Counted from the first letter of the stretch, positions 1 through 6,669 are shown. The stretch is DNA of 9,393 nt from JBOGED01 sp050743625 (GCA_050743625.1 JBOGED010000075.1:1-9393); one strand, 5' to 3'. Translations and numbers: made by a program. The notes: generated by a model not told the origin, from the letters alone.

Positions 1-660
1 GGGAGGAGGGCCTCGATGCTGTCGACGCATCGGGGCCCGCTCGATCTCGTGCAGGCGCCGCGCCGACACCTCCGCGAACCCGGCGCTGCGCAGCGCGGAC
101 AGCACCGGCCCGGGCTTGGAGAGGTTCGCGAAGGGCAGCGCGGCGCGCAGCTGGTCCGGGTACCCGGGAGTACCCGGAGGTCGGTCCCCCGTCCTCACCA
201 CGTCGAAGGCGGCCAGCCGGCCGCCGGGGCGGAGGAGCTGAAGCCATAGCGCGAACGCAGTGGGTGGGTCCACGAGGGTCCAGACCACATGGCGGCACAC
301 GAGCGCGTCGAACCGTTTCGGCCCCCCTGGCGGGTCTGCCGCGTCCCCGACCGCGAACACCGGCGGCGCCGTCATCCCTGTCGCCTTGGCCCGGGCCCGC
401 GCGAGCATGTCCACGGCGAGGTCGATCCCGGTGACCTCATAGCCCATCTCCGCCAGTAGCAGGGCCAGGAACCCGGTGCCGGTGCCCACGTCGAGCACCT
501 CGGCCGGCGGCGGCGGCGGCAGGAGCTCCCGCAGCACCCCGAGCCAAGCGGCTTTCTCAGGTTGCCCGCTGAGGCTATGACCGGGGGAGGCGTCGTACTC
601 GTCACTGCGACGGTTCCAGTAGTCGACGATCTCCTCGCGCATGCCGCTTTTCATGGTCAC
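1..660 (-). CDS. Class I SAM-dependent methyltransferase (Methyltransf_11/UbiE-like), C-terminus cut by window edge
   Basis: The reading frame is open from a GTG at 660 to the left edge, giving 220 visible codons. It has a Rossmann-fold SAM methyltransferase layout: motif I VLDVGTGTG at residues 55-63, an acidic residue after beta-2 (GIDLA, D80), a GDAAD segment near 105-109 and LRPGG at 143-147 before the last core strands. Relatives are cytosolic and methylate small molecules; the substrate cannot be read here. The GTG at 660 is preferred to the ATG at 654 because GGAGG (bases 668-672 read on the minus strand) lies 7 bases before the GTG but 13 before the ATG. The last visible residues (about 210-220) are Arg/Pro-rich, and a one-base shift near base 30 would read more naturally (CVDSIEALL), so a frameshift close to the edge is possible. 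It is co-oriented with the DUF574 gene but 267 bases away, so probably separately expressed. Confidence 0.85.
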   Translation of the reverse strand, partial: MTMKSGMREEIVDYWNRRSDEYDASPGHSLSGQPEKAAWLGVLRELLPPPPPAEVLDVGTGTGFLALLLAEMGYEVTGIDLAVDMLARARAKATGMTAPPVFAVGDAADPPGGPKRFDALVCRHVVWTLVDPPTAFALWLQLLRPGGRLAAFDVVRTGDRPPGTPGYPDQLRAALPFANLSKPGPVLSALRSAGFAEVSARRLHEIERAPMRRQHRGPPP

Positions 661-755
661 CGCAGTGCCTCCGCCGAGGGAAAAGGGCCACTGGATTGAT
701 CACCGGTCCCCGCCCGCTTCACGTGCCCGCTCGGTATGTGAGAGGACCGGTCGAC

Positions 756-835
756 CGATGTTCTCACAACATGAAACTTATTGCAAGTGAATTGCAAACA
801 ATCTAATGTAACGATGTTCCTGCAATGTGCAGATG
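756..835. promoter_or_regulatory. AT-rich island with TTGCAA pair and promoter-like hexamers
   Basis: In the 661-927 gap between the two methyltransferase genes, this is the only markedly AT-rich stretch. TTGCAA occurs at 781-786 and 792-797 (5-base spacer; each copy is itself palindromic). CGATGTTC occurs directly repeated at 756-763 and 812-819, and CTGCA-ATG-TGCAG is an inverted repeat at 820-832. On the plus strand TTGCAA (781-786) and TAATGT (804-809) sit 17 bases apart, like a sigma-70 -35/-10 pair. On the minus strand, towards the methyltransferase at 660, a TAAGTT -10-like hexamer (782-777) has only a poor -35. This is probably the promoter/operator of the leftward methyltransferase, but the best-looking hexamers point right, where no gene is recognised. 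The rest of 661-927 shows nothing clear. Confidence 0.35.
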
Positions 836-927
836 CGCGTCGGTTTCGCGGCGGGCGCTGATCTTGTGCGGTGCCGGGTGCAGGCGCCGCCGCGGGCGGT
901 GAATGGTCGGGGGTGCGGTCTCATACG

Positions 928-1749
928 TCACGGCTTGCGTGCCACCGCGCCATAGGCGTCAATCGGCTCGACCTTGCCGACCTCGATGGTGTCCAGCCGC
1001 CATTGCGTGATCGGCACCAGGCCAGGTTCCACCATCTCTAGACCCTCGAAACACTGGCCGAGCTGCTCGGGGAAGCGCAGGTTGTAGGGAACGGCTCCGG
1101 TCTCCGCGAGCTTCACGCCACCCTCGAGCACGGCCTCGCCTGTTGCCGTCCCGTCCCACAGCGCCAGGTAGCTGCCGGACGGAACGGCGGCCATCACCCG
1201 CGCCACAATGGATCGCATCTCGTCGACGTCGGCGACGTAGCCGAGCACGCCCATGAACATGACCGCGACCGGCCGGTTGAGGTTCAGCACGTTGCGGGCA
1301 TCGGCGATGATCAAGTCTGGGTCGTGGAAGTCGGCGTCCACGTAGGCGGTCACCCCTTCGGGGGTGGTGTTCGACAGCAGGGCGCGGGCGTGCGCCAACA
1401 CCAACGGGTCGTTATCGACGTAGACGATCCGCGACTTGGGCGCGATCCGCTGGGCCACCTCGTGGGTGTTCTGCATCGTGGGCAGGCCGGTGCCAATGTC
1501 GAGGAACTGATGTATCCCGACCTCGCCGGCCAGGAACCGCACGACGCGGATGAGGAACTGGCGGGACTGTGCGGCCATGGTCACGATGTCCGGGTACACC
1601 TCGGCGACGGCATCACCCGCGGTACGGTCCACCTCGTAGTTGTCCTTGCCCCCCATCCAGTAGTTCCAGATCCGCGCCGCATGCGGCACCTCCAAATTGA
1701 TCCTGGAGGCAAGCGTGGAGTGCGGGTCAGGGGACCACTCGTCCGCCAT
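928..1749 (-). CDS. DUF574-family SAM-dependent methyltransferase (Methyltransf_19)
   Basis: The 273-residue product matches the actinomycete DUF574/Methyltransf_19 family over its whole length. It has the family N-terminal signature RIWNYWMGGKDNYEVDR at residues 26-42, a SAM-binding motif FLDIGTGLPT at 82-91, VYVDNDPLVL at 109-118 with the ribose-binding acidic residue, and a C-terminal block PYNLRFPEQL at 221-230. Size and motifs are normal, so it should be a functional cytosolic methyltransferase; physiological substrates of the family are largely unassigned. The ATG at 1749 is chosen because GAGGAG (minus strand, 6 bases upstream) precedes it. A further in-frame GTG at 1776 lacks such a site. 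The gene ends at the TGA at 930-928. It diverges from the ABC genes that start at 2088. No clear terminator is visible downstream. Confidence 0.93.
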   Translation of the reverse strand: MADEWSPDPHSTLASRINLEVPHAARIWNYWMGGKDNYEVDRTAGDAVAEVYPDIVTMAAQSRQFLIRVVRFLAGEVGIHQFLDIGTGLPTMQNTHEVAQRIAPKSRIVYVDNDPLVLAHARALLSNTTPEGVTAYVDADFHDPDLIIADARNVLNLNRPVAVMFMGVLGYVADVDEMRSIVARVMAAVPSGSYLALWDGTATGEAVLEGGVKLAETGAVPYNLRFPEQLGQCFEGLEMVEPGLVPITQWRLDTIEVGKVEPIDAYGAVARKP

Positions 1750-1787
1750 GTTCAGCTCCTCTGTCAAGGGTTGCACGGGAGATCGTA

Positions 1788-1913
1788 CGTGTGGACACAG
1801 GCGCCTGGGTCACACTGCAGCATTCCTCCGGATACGAGGAAAGCGACGGCGTTCGCCACGTCTTGGCGCGCTGACCTGCCAGTTTCTTCCGCATCCAGAG
1901 GAATCTGACAGTC
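1788..1913 (-). pseudogene. Possible decayed C-terminal fragment of a short-chain dehydrogenase/reductase
   Basis: On the minus strand one frame reads IPLDAEETGRSARQDVANAV and continues AFLVS (about 1904-1830). This resembles the SDR C-terminal consensus of the form PLGR.G.PEDVANAVAFLVS. Just after that, the next frame reads EECCSVTQAPVST (about 1828-1788), which aligns with the following SDR block (S.EASYVTGA.L.VDGG). Crossing between the two frames requires a one-base shift near 1830. There is no NAD-binding TGxxxGIG or YxxxK motif, so at most about 42 codons of an enzyme remain. No family search was possible. The remaining parts of 1750-2087 hold the divergent upstream regions of the DUF574 gene and the ABC gene at 2088; no convincing promoter hexamers were found. 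Confidence 0.35.
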
Positions 1914-2087
1914 CTGGCAGGCTCGGCGCGACGTGCGGGACGGCGACCGGTGGGGCGTGAAATCGCTGGTAGAGAGTGGACGGGGCGTGTTCTTAGCCGG
2001 CAGTATGTAAGTCGGTGCTGCTTGCGATCTGGTTGCGGCACCGTTGGCGGAGAATGCGGTGCTTCGGGTCCGACGGAAGGCCACGCC

Positions 2088-3821
2088 ATGATGATTCATC
2101 GCAGGTTGCTCATGATCGCGGGGCCGATCTGGCGGCAGGTGGCGCTGACCGTGGGCGTGAGCCTGGCGATGTCGGCGACGCTGCTGGGGCAGGCGTTCCT
2201 GGTTGGGCTGATCCTGCAGCGGCTGTTCGGCGGGCAGGGGTTCGCGGCGGTCAGGGCACCGCTGGTCGGGGTCGTGGCGCTGGTGGTCGTGCGCGCCGCC
2301 CTGGCTTGGCTGCGCGAGGTCACCGTGCAGATGACGGCGGCCGCGGTCAAGGACCGGATCCGCACGCGGCTGCTGACCAAGCTGGTGGAGCTAGGGCCGG
2401 GCTACTTGTTCCGGACGCGCACGGGTGAGGTGCAGTCGACCACGGTCGACGGCGTCGAGGGCCTTGAGCACTACTACGGTCGCTATCTGCCCCAGCTCGT
2501 CAACTGCATCGCAACGGCCGGGTTCGTGGTGGCGTTCCTGTTCACCAGGGATCCGGTGGTCGCCACCGTCGCGCTTGGCGTGGTGGTGTTCATCCCGACC
2601 GTGCCCCGGCTGGTCGACAAGACGGTCGGCCGCCGCGGGAAGGAGCACTGGCAGGCCTACCTGGACTACAACGCCGACTTCGTCGACACGTTGCAGGGCA
2701 TGACGACCCTCAAGGCGTTCAACGCCACCGGCCGGCACCGCCAGACGCTGCGGGACCGGGCGGTCCGCCTGTATCAGATGACCATGCGCCACATGGCCGC
2801 GGCGCTGGTCGACAGCGGGTTGACCGCCCTGGGCCAAGGCGCGGGCGCCGCGCTGGCGGTCGCCGTCGGCGCGGTCCGGGTGGCCAACGGCGCGCTCGAC
2901 GTGCCGTCGCTGTTCTTGGTGCTGGTGCTAGCCAGTGAGGGGTTCCGGCCGTTCCGCGAGCTGACCGGCTACTGGCACGCCGGCTACATGGGGATCGCGG
3001 CGTCCAGCGCGATCGCGGAGATCGACGCGGCGATCCCCGAGGTGGTCGACCGGCCAGGCGCGGTGCCCTACGACCGTGCCATGTATCAGCCGGCGGTCGT
3101 GTTCGAGGACGTCACGTTCTCGTACCAGACCCGCGACCGGCCGGCGGTGGACGGCGTGTCGTTGCGCGCGGCGCCGGGTGAGACGGTCGCGATCGTCGGG
3201 CGCTCGGGGGCGGGCAAGACCACGATCGTGGCGTTGCTGCTCCGCTTCTTCGACCCTCAGCAGGGGCGGATCACGATCGGCGGGATCGACACGCGTGACC
3301 TCAAGCTGGACTCGTTGCGCGAGCAGATCGCGGTGGTCGCACAGGACACGTACTTGTTCTACGGCACGATCGCGGACAACCTGCGCTTGGCCAAGCAGGA
3401 CGCGACCGACGAGGAGTTGGTCACCGCGGCCCGGGCCGCGAACGTGCACGCCTTTATCGCCGCGTTGCCTGAGGGCTACCAGACCCGGGTGGGGGAGCGC
3501 GGGCTGACGTTGTCCGGTGGGCAGCGCCAGCGCATCGCGATCGCCCGGGCGCTGCTCAAGGATGCGCCGATCTTGGTGCTCGACGAGGCCACGTCCAGCG
3601 TCGACGCCGAGAACGAGCGCGCGATCACCGAGGCGCTGGACCGGCTGTCAGCCGGCCGCACGACGCTGGTGATCGCCCACCGGCTGTCCACTGTGCGCCG
3701 CGCCGACCGCATCGTCGTGCTGTCAGGAGGCCGGGTGGTCGAGGTCGGCGCGCACGACGACCTGCTCGACCGCCGCGGCGACTACGCCCGCCTCGTCGCC
3801 GCCCAGGGAGACACGCGATGA
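2088..3821 (+). CDS. ABC exporter half-transporter, CydD-like (membrane domain + ATPase)
   Basis: The 577-residue product has an N-terminal ABC type-1 transmembrane domain (about 1-310; hydrophobic segments near 16-43, 56-75, 137-153, 156-173, 247-265 and 272-283) and a C-terminal nucleotide-binding domain. Walker A is GRSGAGKTT (371-379), the Q-loop glutamine Q419 (VVAQDTYLF), signature LSGGQ (475-479), Walker B ILVLDE (495-500) with catalytic E500, D-loop SSVD and switch histidine H531. All ATPase residues are intact. The cytoplasmic part of the membrane domain (LFRTRTGEV...YLPQLV, 107-137) is like CydD-type exporters. That family exports thiols and other small or peptide cargo; the cargo here is unknown. 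Start: ATG at 2088 (or the adjacent ATG at 2091), with GGAAGG at 2075-2080, 7 bases upstream; the frame is open to 1950 but without such support. It forms an apparent operon and probably a heterodimer with the next ABC gene. Confidence 0.93.
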   Translation: MMIHRRLLMIAGPIWRQVALTVGVSLAMSATLLGQAFLVGLILQRLFGGQGFAAVRAPLVGVVALVVVRAALAWLREVTVQMTAAAVKDRIRTRLLTKLVELGPGYLFRTRTGEVQSTTVDGVEGLEHYYGRYLPQLVNCIATAGFVVAFLFTRDPVVATVALGVVVFIPTVPRLVDKTVGRRGKEHWQAYLDYNADFVDTLQGMTTLKAFNATGRHRQTLRDRAVRLYQMTMRHMAAALVDSGLTALGQGAGAALAVAVGAVRVANGALDVPSLFLVLVLASEGFRPFRELTGYWHAGYMGIAASSAIAEIDAAIPEVVDRPGAVPYDRAMYQPAVVFEDVTFSYQTRDRPAVDGVSLRAAPGETVAIVGRSGAGKTTIVALLLRFFDPQQGRITIGGIDTRDLKLDSLREQIAVVAQDTYLFYGTIADNLRLAKQDATDEELVTAARAANVHAFIAALPEGYQTRVGERGLTLSGGQRQRIAIARALLKDAPILVLDEATSSVDAENERAITEALDRLSAGRTTLVIAHRLSTVRRADRIVVLSGGRVVEVGAHDDLLDRRGDYARLVAAQGDTR

Positions 3822-3895
3822 CCCCGCAGCTGTGTCGACTCAGGTCCGGATTCCGGATCCCAGTCGACACACCGGCGATGGAGGGAGCCTCATGA
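3818..3895 (+). CDS. 25-residue coupled mini-ORF between the two ABC genes
   Basis: An ATG at 3818 overlaps the upstream TGA (ATGA at 3818-3821), is preceded by GGGAG (3806-3810) 7 bases away, and runs 25 codons to a TGA whose TGA again overlaps the next ATG (ATGA at 3892-3895). The predicted peptide begins MTPQLCRLRSG and ends VDTPAMEGAS. It has no recognised family, signal or membrane segment. It lies in the third frame relative to both ABC genes, and contains a large palindrome (3831-3871). It could be a translated linker that couples the second transporter to the first, with ribosome passage opening the hairpin. It could equally be an accidental ORF created by insertion of the palindrome. 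The double ATGA overlap and good ribosome binding site are seen directly; function is inference. Confidence 0.3.
   Translation: MTPQLCRLRSGFRIPVDTPAMEGAS
3831..3871 (+). promoter_or_regulatory. 41-base near-perfect palindrome / intercistronic stem-loop
   Basis: Outer arms TGTGTCGACT (3831-3840) and AGTCGACACA (3862-3871) are perfectly complementary (10 bp). After a 2x2 internal mismatch, GGTCCGGA (3843-3850) pairs with TTCCGGATC (3852-3859 region), with one G-U wobble. As RNA this gives about 16 realistic pairs around a 5-base loop. It lies 9 bases upstream of the ribosome binding site GGAGGG (3880-3885) of the second ABC gene. No U-run follows, so it is not a standard terminator. It may modulate translation or mRNA stability between the two subunits, or be a protein-binding site or a small inserted palindromic element. 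Confidence 0.75.
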
Positions 3896-5649
3896 GCACG
3901 TTGACCGCGCGGCGACACCCCATCATCCGCCTTGTCCCGCTGGTGCTGACCCAGCGGGTGGTATTCGCGTTGACCGTGGCGTCGATCCTGTTCCACCAGG
4001 TCTGCTCGATCGGTGCGGTCGTGACCGGGGCGGTGATCGTCGGGCAGGTCGCCTCGGGGACGGGCCTGGATGGCATCCGTGGGTTGCTGCTCGCCCTGCT
4101 CGGCCTGGTGATCGGTCGCAGCGCCGGTTACTGGGCGGAGATGTGGATCGCGCACGACCTGGCCTACCGCCTGCTGATCGACTTCCGGATGCGGGTGTAC
4201 GACGGTGTCGAGCGCACCGCTCCGGGTGGCGTGCTCGACCGGCGCACCGGCGATCTGGCCAACGGCGCCATGTCCGACGTCGAGACCCTCGAGTGGTTCT
4301 ACGCCCACACGGTCGGCAACCTCATCTCGGCGGTGATCGTGCCGGCGGTGGCGCTGGTCGCCATGGGGCTGGTCGACCCGCTGCTCGCGCTGGCCCTGCT
4401 GCCCTCGCTGGTCGTGGTCGGCGCCGCGCCGTTCACCTTACGCCGCCTGGCGGACCGGCAGGGAACCCGGCTGAAGGGGCGGCTGGCGACCCTGCACGCC
4501 GAGGTGGTCGACAGCGTCCAGGGATTGCGTGAGCTGGTGACGTTCGGGCGCGCGCGGGCCCATGTCGAGAAGGTGCGCCGGCATAGCCGCGCGTTGTACG
4601 CCGAGCAGCTGCGCTACGGCCACCGCGCCGGCCTGGAGGCAGGCGTCGCCGAGGCCGCCATGGCGTTGGGGATCTTCGCGGTGCTCGCGCTGGGTGCGGT
4701 CATGCTGGCCGACGGGCGTATCTCGTTCGCCGCCTACCCGCCGGCGATCGTGCTGGCCGCCTACGCGTTCACGCCGTTGGTCGAGGTCAGCGTGCAGCTG
4801 CGCAACCTCGGCCAGCTCCGCGGCTCGGCCGACCGGGTGTTCGCGATCGTGGAGGTGCCCGCCAACGTGGTCGACCGTGGCGGCCAGCCGGTCGTGGTCG
4901 GCTCGCCGCCCGACGTGCGCTTCGCCGGCGTGACGTTCCGCTACCGGCCCGACGACCCCGACGCGTTGCGTGACGTGACCTTCACGATCCCCGCCGGAGC
5001 GACGGTCGCGCTGGTCGGGCACTCCGGCGCGGGCAAGTCGACGTGCGCGAACCTGCTCCTGCGCTTCTGGGACCCCGCCGGGGGAGCCATCCTCGTCGAC
5101 GGCATCGACAGCCGTGAGCTGTCCGTCACCCAGCTGCGTGACCTCGTCGCCCTGGTCCCTCAGGACGTGTACCTGTTCAACACGTCGTTGCGGGACAACA
5201 TCCGCTTGGGCCGGCCCGACGCGACTGACGCCGAGATCGAGGCCGCGGCCGACCGCGCGCAGGTCAGCGAGTACCTACCGGAGCTGCCCGACGGTTTGGA
5301 CACCGCGATCGGCGAGCGTGGCGCGACCTTGTCCGGCGGGCAGCGGCAGCGCATCGCGATCGCCCGGGCGCTGCTGCGCGACGCACCGATCCTGGTCATG
5401 GACGAGGCTGTGAGCAACCTTGACACCGAGAACGAGCAGGCCCTGTACGCCGCCATGGCCGAGGTCCGCCGCGGCCGTACCACCCTGCTGATCGCCCACC
5501 GCCTGTCGACCATCCGCAGCGCCGACCTCGTCGTGGTCCTCGACGAGGGCCGCGTCGTCGAGTCCGGCGGCTACGACCAACTCCTCGCCGCCGATGGCCC
5601 CTTCGCGCGCCTGGTCGCCGCCCAACGCCACGGCCACCTCGAGCGCTGA
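3892..5649 (+). CDS. ABC exporter half-transporter, CydC-like (membrane domain + ATPase)
   Basis: The 585-residue product pairs a type-1 ABC membrane domain (about 1-315; hydrophobic segments near 22-52, 62-77, 142-160, 162-181, 252-272 and 280-296) with an ATPase domain. Walker A GHSGAGKST (376-384), Q424 (LVPQDVYLF), LSGGQ (480-484), Walker B ILVMDE (500-505) with E505, SNLD and H536 are all intact. It is not a copy of the upstream subunit, fitting a heterodimeric exporter in the inner membrane. Start: ATG at 3892, with GGAGGG at 3880-3885, 6 bases upstream. A frame extension to the GTG at 3832 runs through the palindrome and is rejected. Leu183 is encoded by TTA (4438-4440), rare in such GC-rich genomes. 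Literal cytochrome bd assembly (cydC) is not supported: no cydAB is nearby. Cargo unknown. Confidence 0.93.
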   Translation: MSTLTARRHPIIRLVPLVLTQRVVFALTVASILFHQVCSIGAVVTGAVIVGQVASGTGLDGIRGLLLALLGLVIGRSAGYWAEMWIAHDLAYRLLIDFRMRVYDGVERTAPGGVLDRRTGDLANGAMSDVETLEWFYAHTVGNLISAVIVPAVALVAMGLVDPLLALALLPSLVVVGAAPFTLRRLADRQGTRLKGRLATLHAEVVDSVQGLRELVTFGRARAHVEKVRRHSRALYAEQLRYGHRAGLEAGVAEAAMALGIFAVLALGAVMLADGRISFAAYPPAIVLAAYAFTPLVEVSVQLRNLGQLRGSADRVFAIVEVPANVVDRGGQPVVVGSPPDVRFAGVTFRYRPDDPDALRDVTFTIPAGATVALVGHSGAGKSTCANLLLRFWDPAGGAILVDGIDSRELSVTQLRDLVALVPQDVYLFNTSLRDNIRLGRPDATDAEIEAAADRAQVSEYLPELPDGLDTAIGERGATLSGGQRQRIAIARALLRDAPILVMDEAVSNLDTENEQALYAAMAEVRRGRTTLLIAHRLSTIRSADLVVVLDEGRVVESGGYDQLLAADGPFARLVAAQRHGHLER

Positions 5650-5679
5650 CCCGACCGGAGGCTCAGGGCTGGTGCGGGT
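5649..5679 (+). terminator. Weak stem-loop at the end of the ABC gene pair
   Basis: ACCCGACC (5649-5656) can pair with GGTGCGGGT (5671-5679) with one bulged G at 5674, closing a 14-base loop directly at the stop codon of the second ABC gene. There is no U-run, so any terminator role is tentative. Confidence 0.25.
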
Positions 5680-5711
5680 AGTCGAGGTGTGTGTGAGCGA
5701 GCAGTCGGTAG

Positions 5712-6060
5712 ACGCGGGGTTTGCCGCGGTCTGCACCCCCCGATCAGCGGCGCGCCATCCTGGAACTCGAGGAGCGGGTGGCGGCGCGTGCAGCACCGTG
5801 TGCGAGCGGCGAGGTCTACCGCGCCGTGGTCGAGGGCGGTGTTCGGCCGGCGGGTGCAGGCAACCGTCGCCGCGCACCCTGGGCAGCACGGTGATCCAGC
5901 AATCTGACCCCCTTCCTCGTCGCGCTGTGCGGCTACCACTCCGCCAAGGCGCTCGACCCGAAACGCAAGAACGGCGCGGGCGCCTACGGCGGGAGATCTC
6001 CCCTTGCTCTTGCACCGGCGGCGGCTGCGAAGCGTTTGCGCCACTTCGGTTGCACATTGC
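5712..6060 (+). pseudogene. Coding-like relic, family not recognised
   Basis: The 505 bases between the ABC pair and the antitoxin hold no intact gene. One plus-strand frame nevertheless looks formerly coding. From 5742 it reads DQRRAILELEERVAARA and onwards, with about three quarters of third positions G or C. It is stopped by a TGA at 5892-5894, then resumes in the same frame with LTPFLVALCGYHSAKALD and PKRKNGAGAY (about 5904-5987), where nearly every third position is G or C. After about 5990 this bias collapses. No start codon with a ribosome binding site and no recognised domain was found. It may be debris of a lost or transposed gene. Confidence 0.35.
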
Positions 6061-6132
6061 CAGGTGAGGTGAAGCGCCGGGCGCATGGCTCCCACCGCAT
6101 CGGTGGCAGTGGGATCCTGACCTGCCTGAGAG

Positions 6133-6150
6133 CATATGGATTACCGTATG
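6133..6150 (+). promoter_or_regulatory. Inverted repeat, probable antitoxin operator
   Basis: CATATGG (6133-6139), spacer ATTA, CCGTATG (6144-6150): arms complementary at 6 of 7 positions, ending 4 bases before the antitoxin ATG. Ribbon-helix-helix antitoxins commonly bind such palindromes over their own promoter, so autoregulation is likely. No Shine-Dalgarno sequence separates it from the ATG, suggesting a leaderless or nearly leaderless transcript. Confidence 0.5.
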
Positions 6151-6154
6151 GGTC

Positions 6155-6400
6155 ATGGCGAGAAAAGAAGTGCTTGTGCAGCTCGACGACGAGCTCGTCC
6201 GCGACCTCGATGAGGTTGCGGCTCAGCTCGGCACGAGCCGCTCCGAGCTGCTTCGGCGAGGCGCGCTCGCGGTACTAGACGCTCACCGGACCGCGCGCGC
6301 CGACCGGTGTCTGATCGAGGCGTACCAGCGCCTGCCACAGGATCCGGCGCTCGTGGAGTCGGCTGCCAGGCTGGCTGCTGAGACCGCGCCCGCGTGGTAG
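6155..6400 (+). CDS. Ribbon-helix-helix (CopG/MazE-like) antitoxin
   Basis: The 81-residue protein starts with a ribbon-helix-helix DNA-binding domain. Beta strand VLVQLDDELV (6-15) is followed by helix DLDEVAAQLG (17-26), the turn TSRSE (27-31) and a second helix LLRRGALAVLDAH (32-44). A charged tail (about 45-81, with YQRLPQDPALVESAARLAAE) should wrap the partner toxin. Length and layout are normal for actinobacterial MazE/VapB-type antitoxins. The ATG at 6155 is chosen from the alignment of the beta strand; there is no clear ribosome binding site, only the palindrome at 6133-6150. The stop at 6398-6400 lies inside the toxin ORF (7-base overlap), typical of a coupled toxin-antitoxin operon. 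It would act as a dimeric repressor of its own promoter and as neutraliser of the toxin. Confidence 0.85.
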   Translation: MARKEVLVQLDDELVRDLDEVAAQLGTSRSELLRRGALAVLDAHRTARADRCLIEAYQRLPQDPALVESAARLAAETAPAW

Positions 6401-6669
6401 CGCGAAACGAGGTCTACGGGGCCGACCCAGCCATCCCGGTGCTCTACACCGTTACGTGCGTACCGATCACGCGCACAATCCGCGGTATCGACTCAGAAGT
6501 CGAGGTCGGCCCTAGTGAGGGGCTCGGTGAGCCGTGCGTGATCTCGTGCGACAACCTGCTCACGATCCGTCAGGGTCAGCTCGAGCATGCCCCCGTGGGA
6601 CGGCTCGATGAAGTCAAGCGCGCGGCCCTCGATCGAGCCCTGCGTTACGCACTCGACATCCGCTACTAG
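6394..6669 (+). CDS. MazF/PemK-like toxin with apparent N-terminal internal deletion
   Basis: The 91-residue product carries the middle and end of a MazF/PemK endoribonuclease. These are IPVLYTVTCVPITRTIRGI (16-34), the acidic EVEVG strand, GLGEPCVISCDNLLTI (44-59), and a C-terminal helix AALDRALRYALDI. Family members are usually about 105-115 residues and begin with a form of RGEVWWA....GRRPVLVLSRD. Here the first residues (VVARNEVYG) run straight into ADPAIPVL, so about 15-17 residues, including the conserved RRP strand with its catalytic arginine, seem to be missing while the frame is kept. The GTG start at 6394 overlaps the antitoxin stop. If the gap is real the toxin is probably inactive, leaving the antitoxin as a regulator or anti-addiction module. 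The alternative is sequencing or assembly error. Confidence 0.75.
   Translation: MVARNEVYGADPAIPVLYTVTCVPITRTIRGIDSEVEVGPSEGLGEPCVISCDNLLTIRQGQLEHAPVGRLDEVKRAALDRALRYALDIRY

Noticed and set aside
1950..2087. N-terminal extension of the first ABC gene
   Set aside because: The extension is Cys/Arg/Gly-rich and non-homologous in character; the ATG at 2088 has GGAAGG 7 bases upstream.
3832..3891. GTG start at 3832 for the second ABC gene
   Set aside because: It would begin inside the palindrome with no ribosome binding site, while the ATG at 3892 has GGAGGG 6 bases upstream.
2088..5649. Naming the ABC pair cydD/cydC outright
   Set aside because: The similarity is at the level of the exporter subfamily only; no cytochrome bd oxidase genes are present and cargo cannot be deduced.
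5275..6156. Minus-strand ORFs over the end of the second ABC gene and the following gap
   Set aside because: Mostly antisense to the ABC coding region, Arg-rich in the gap, no motifs and no ribosome binding site.
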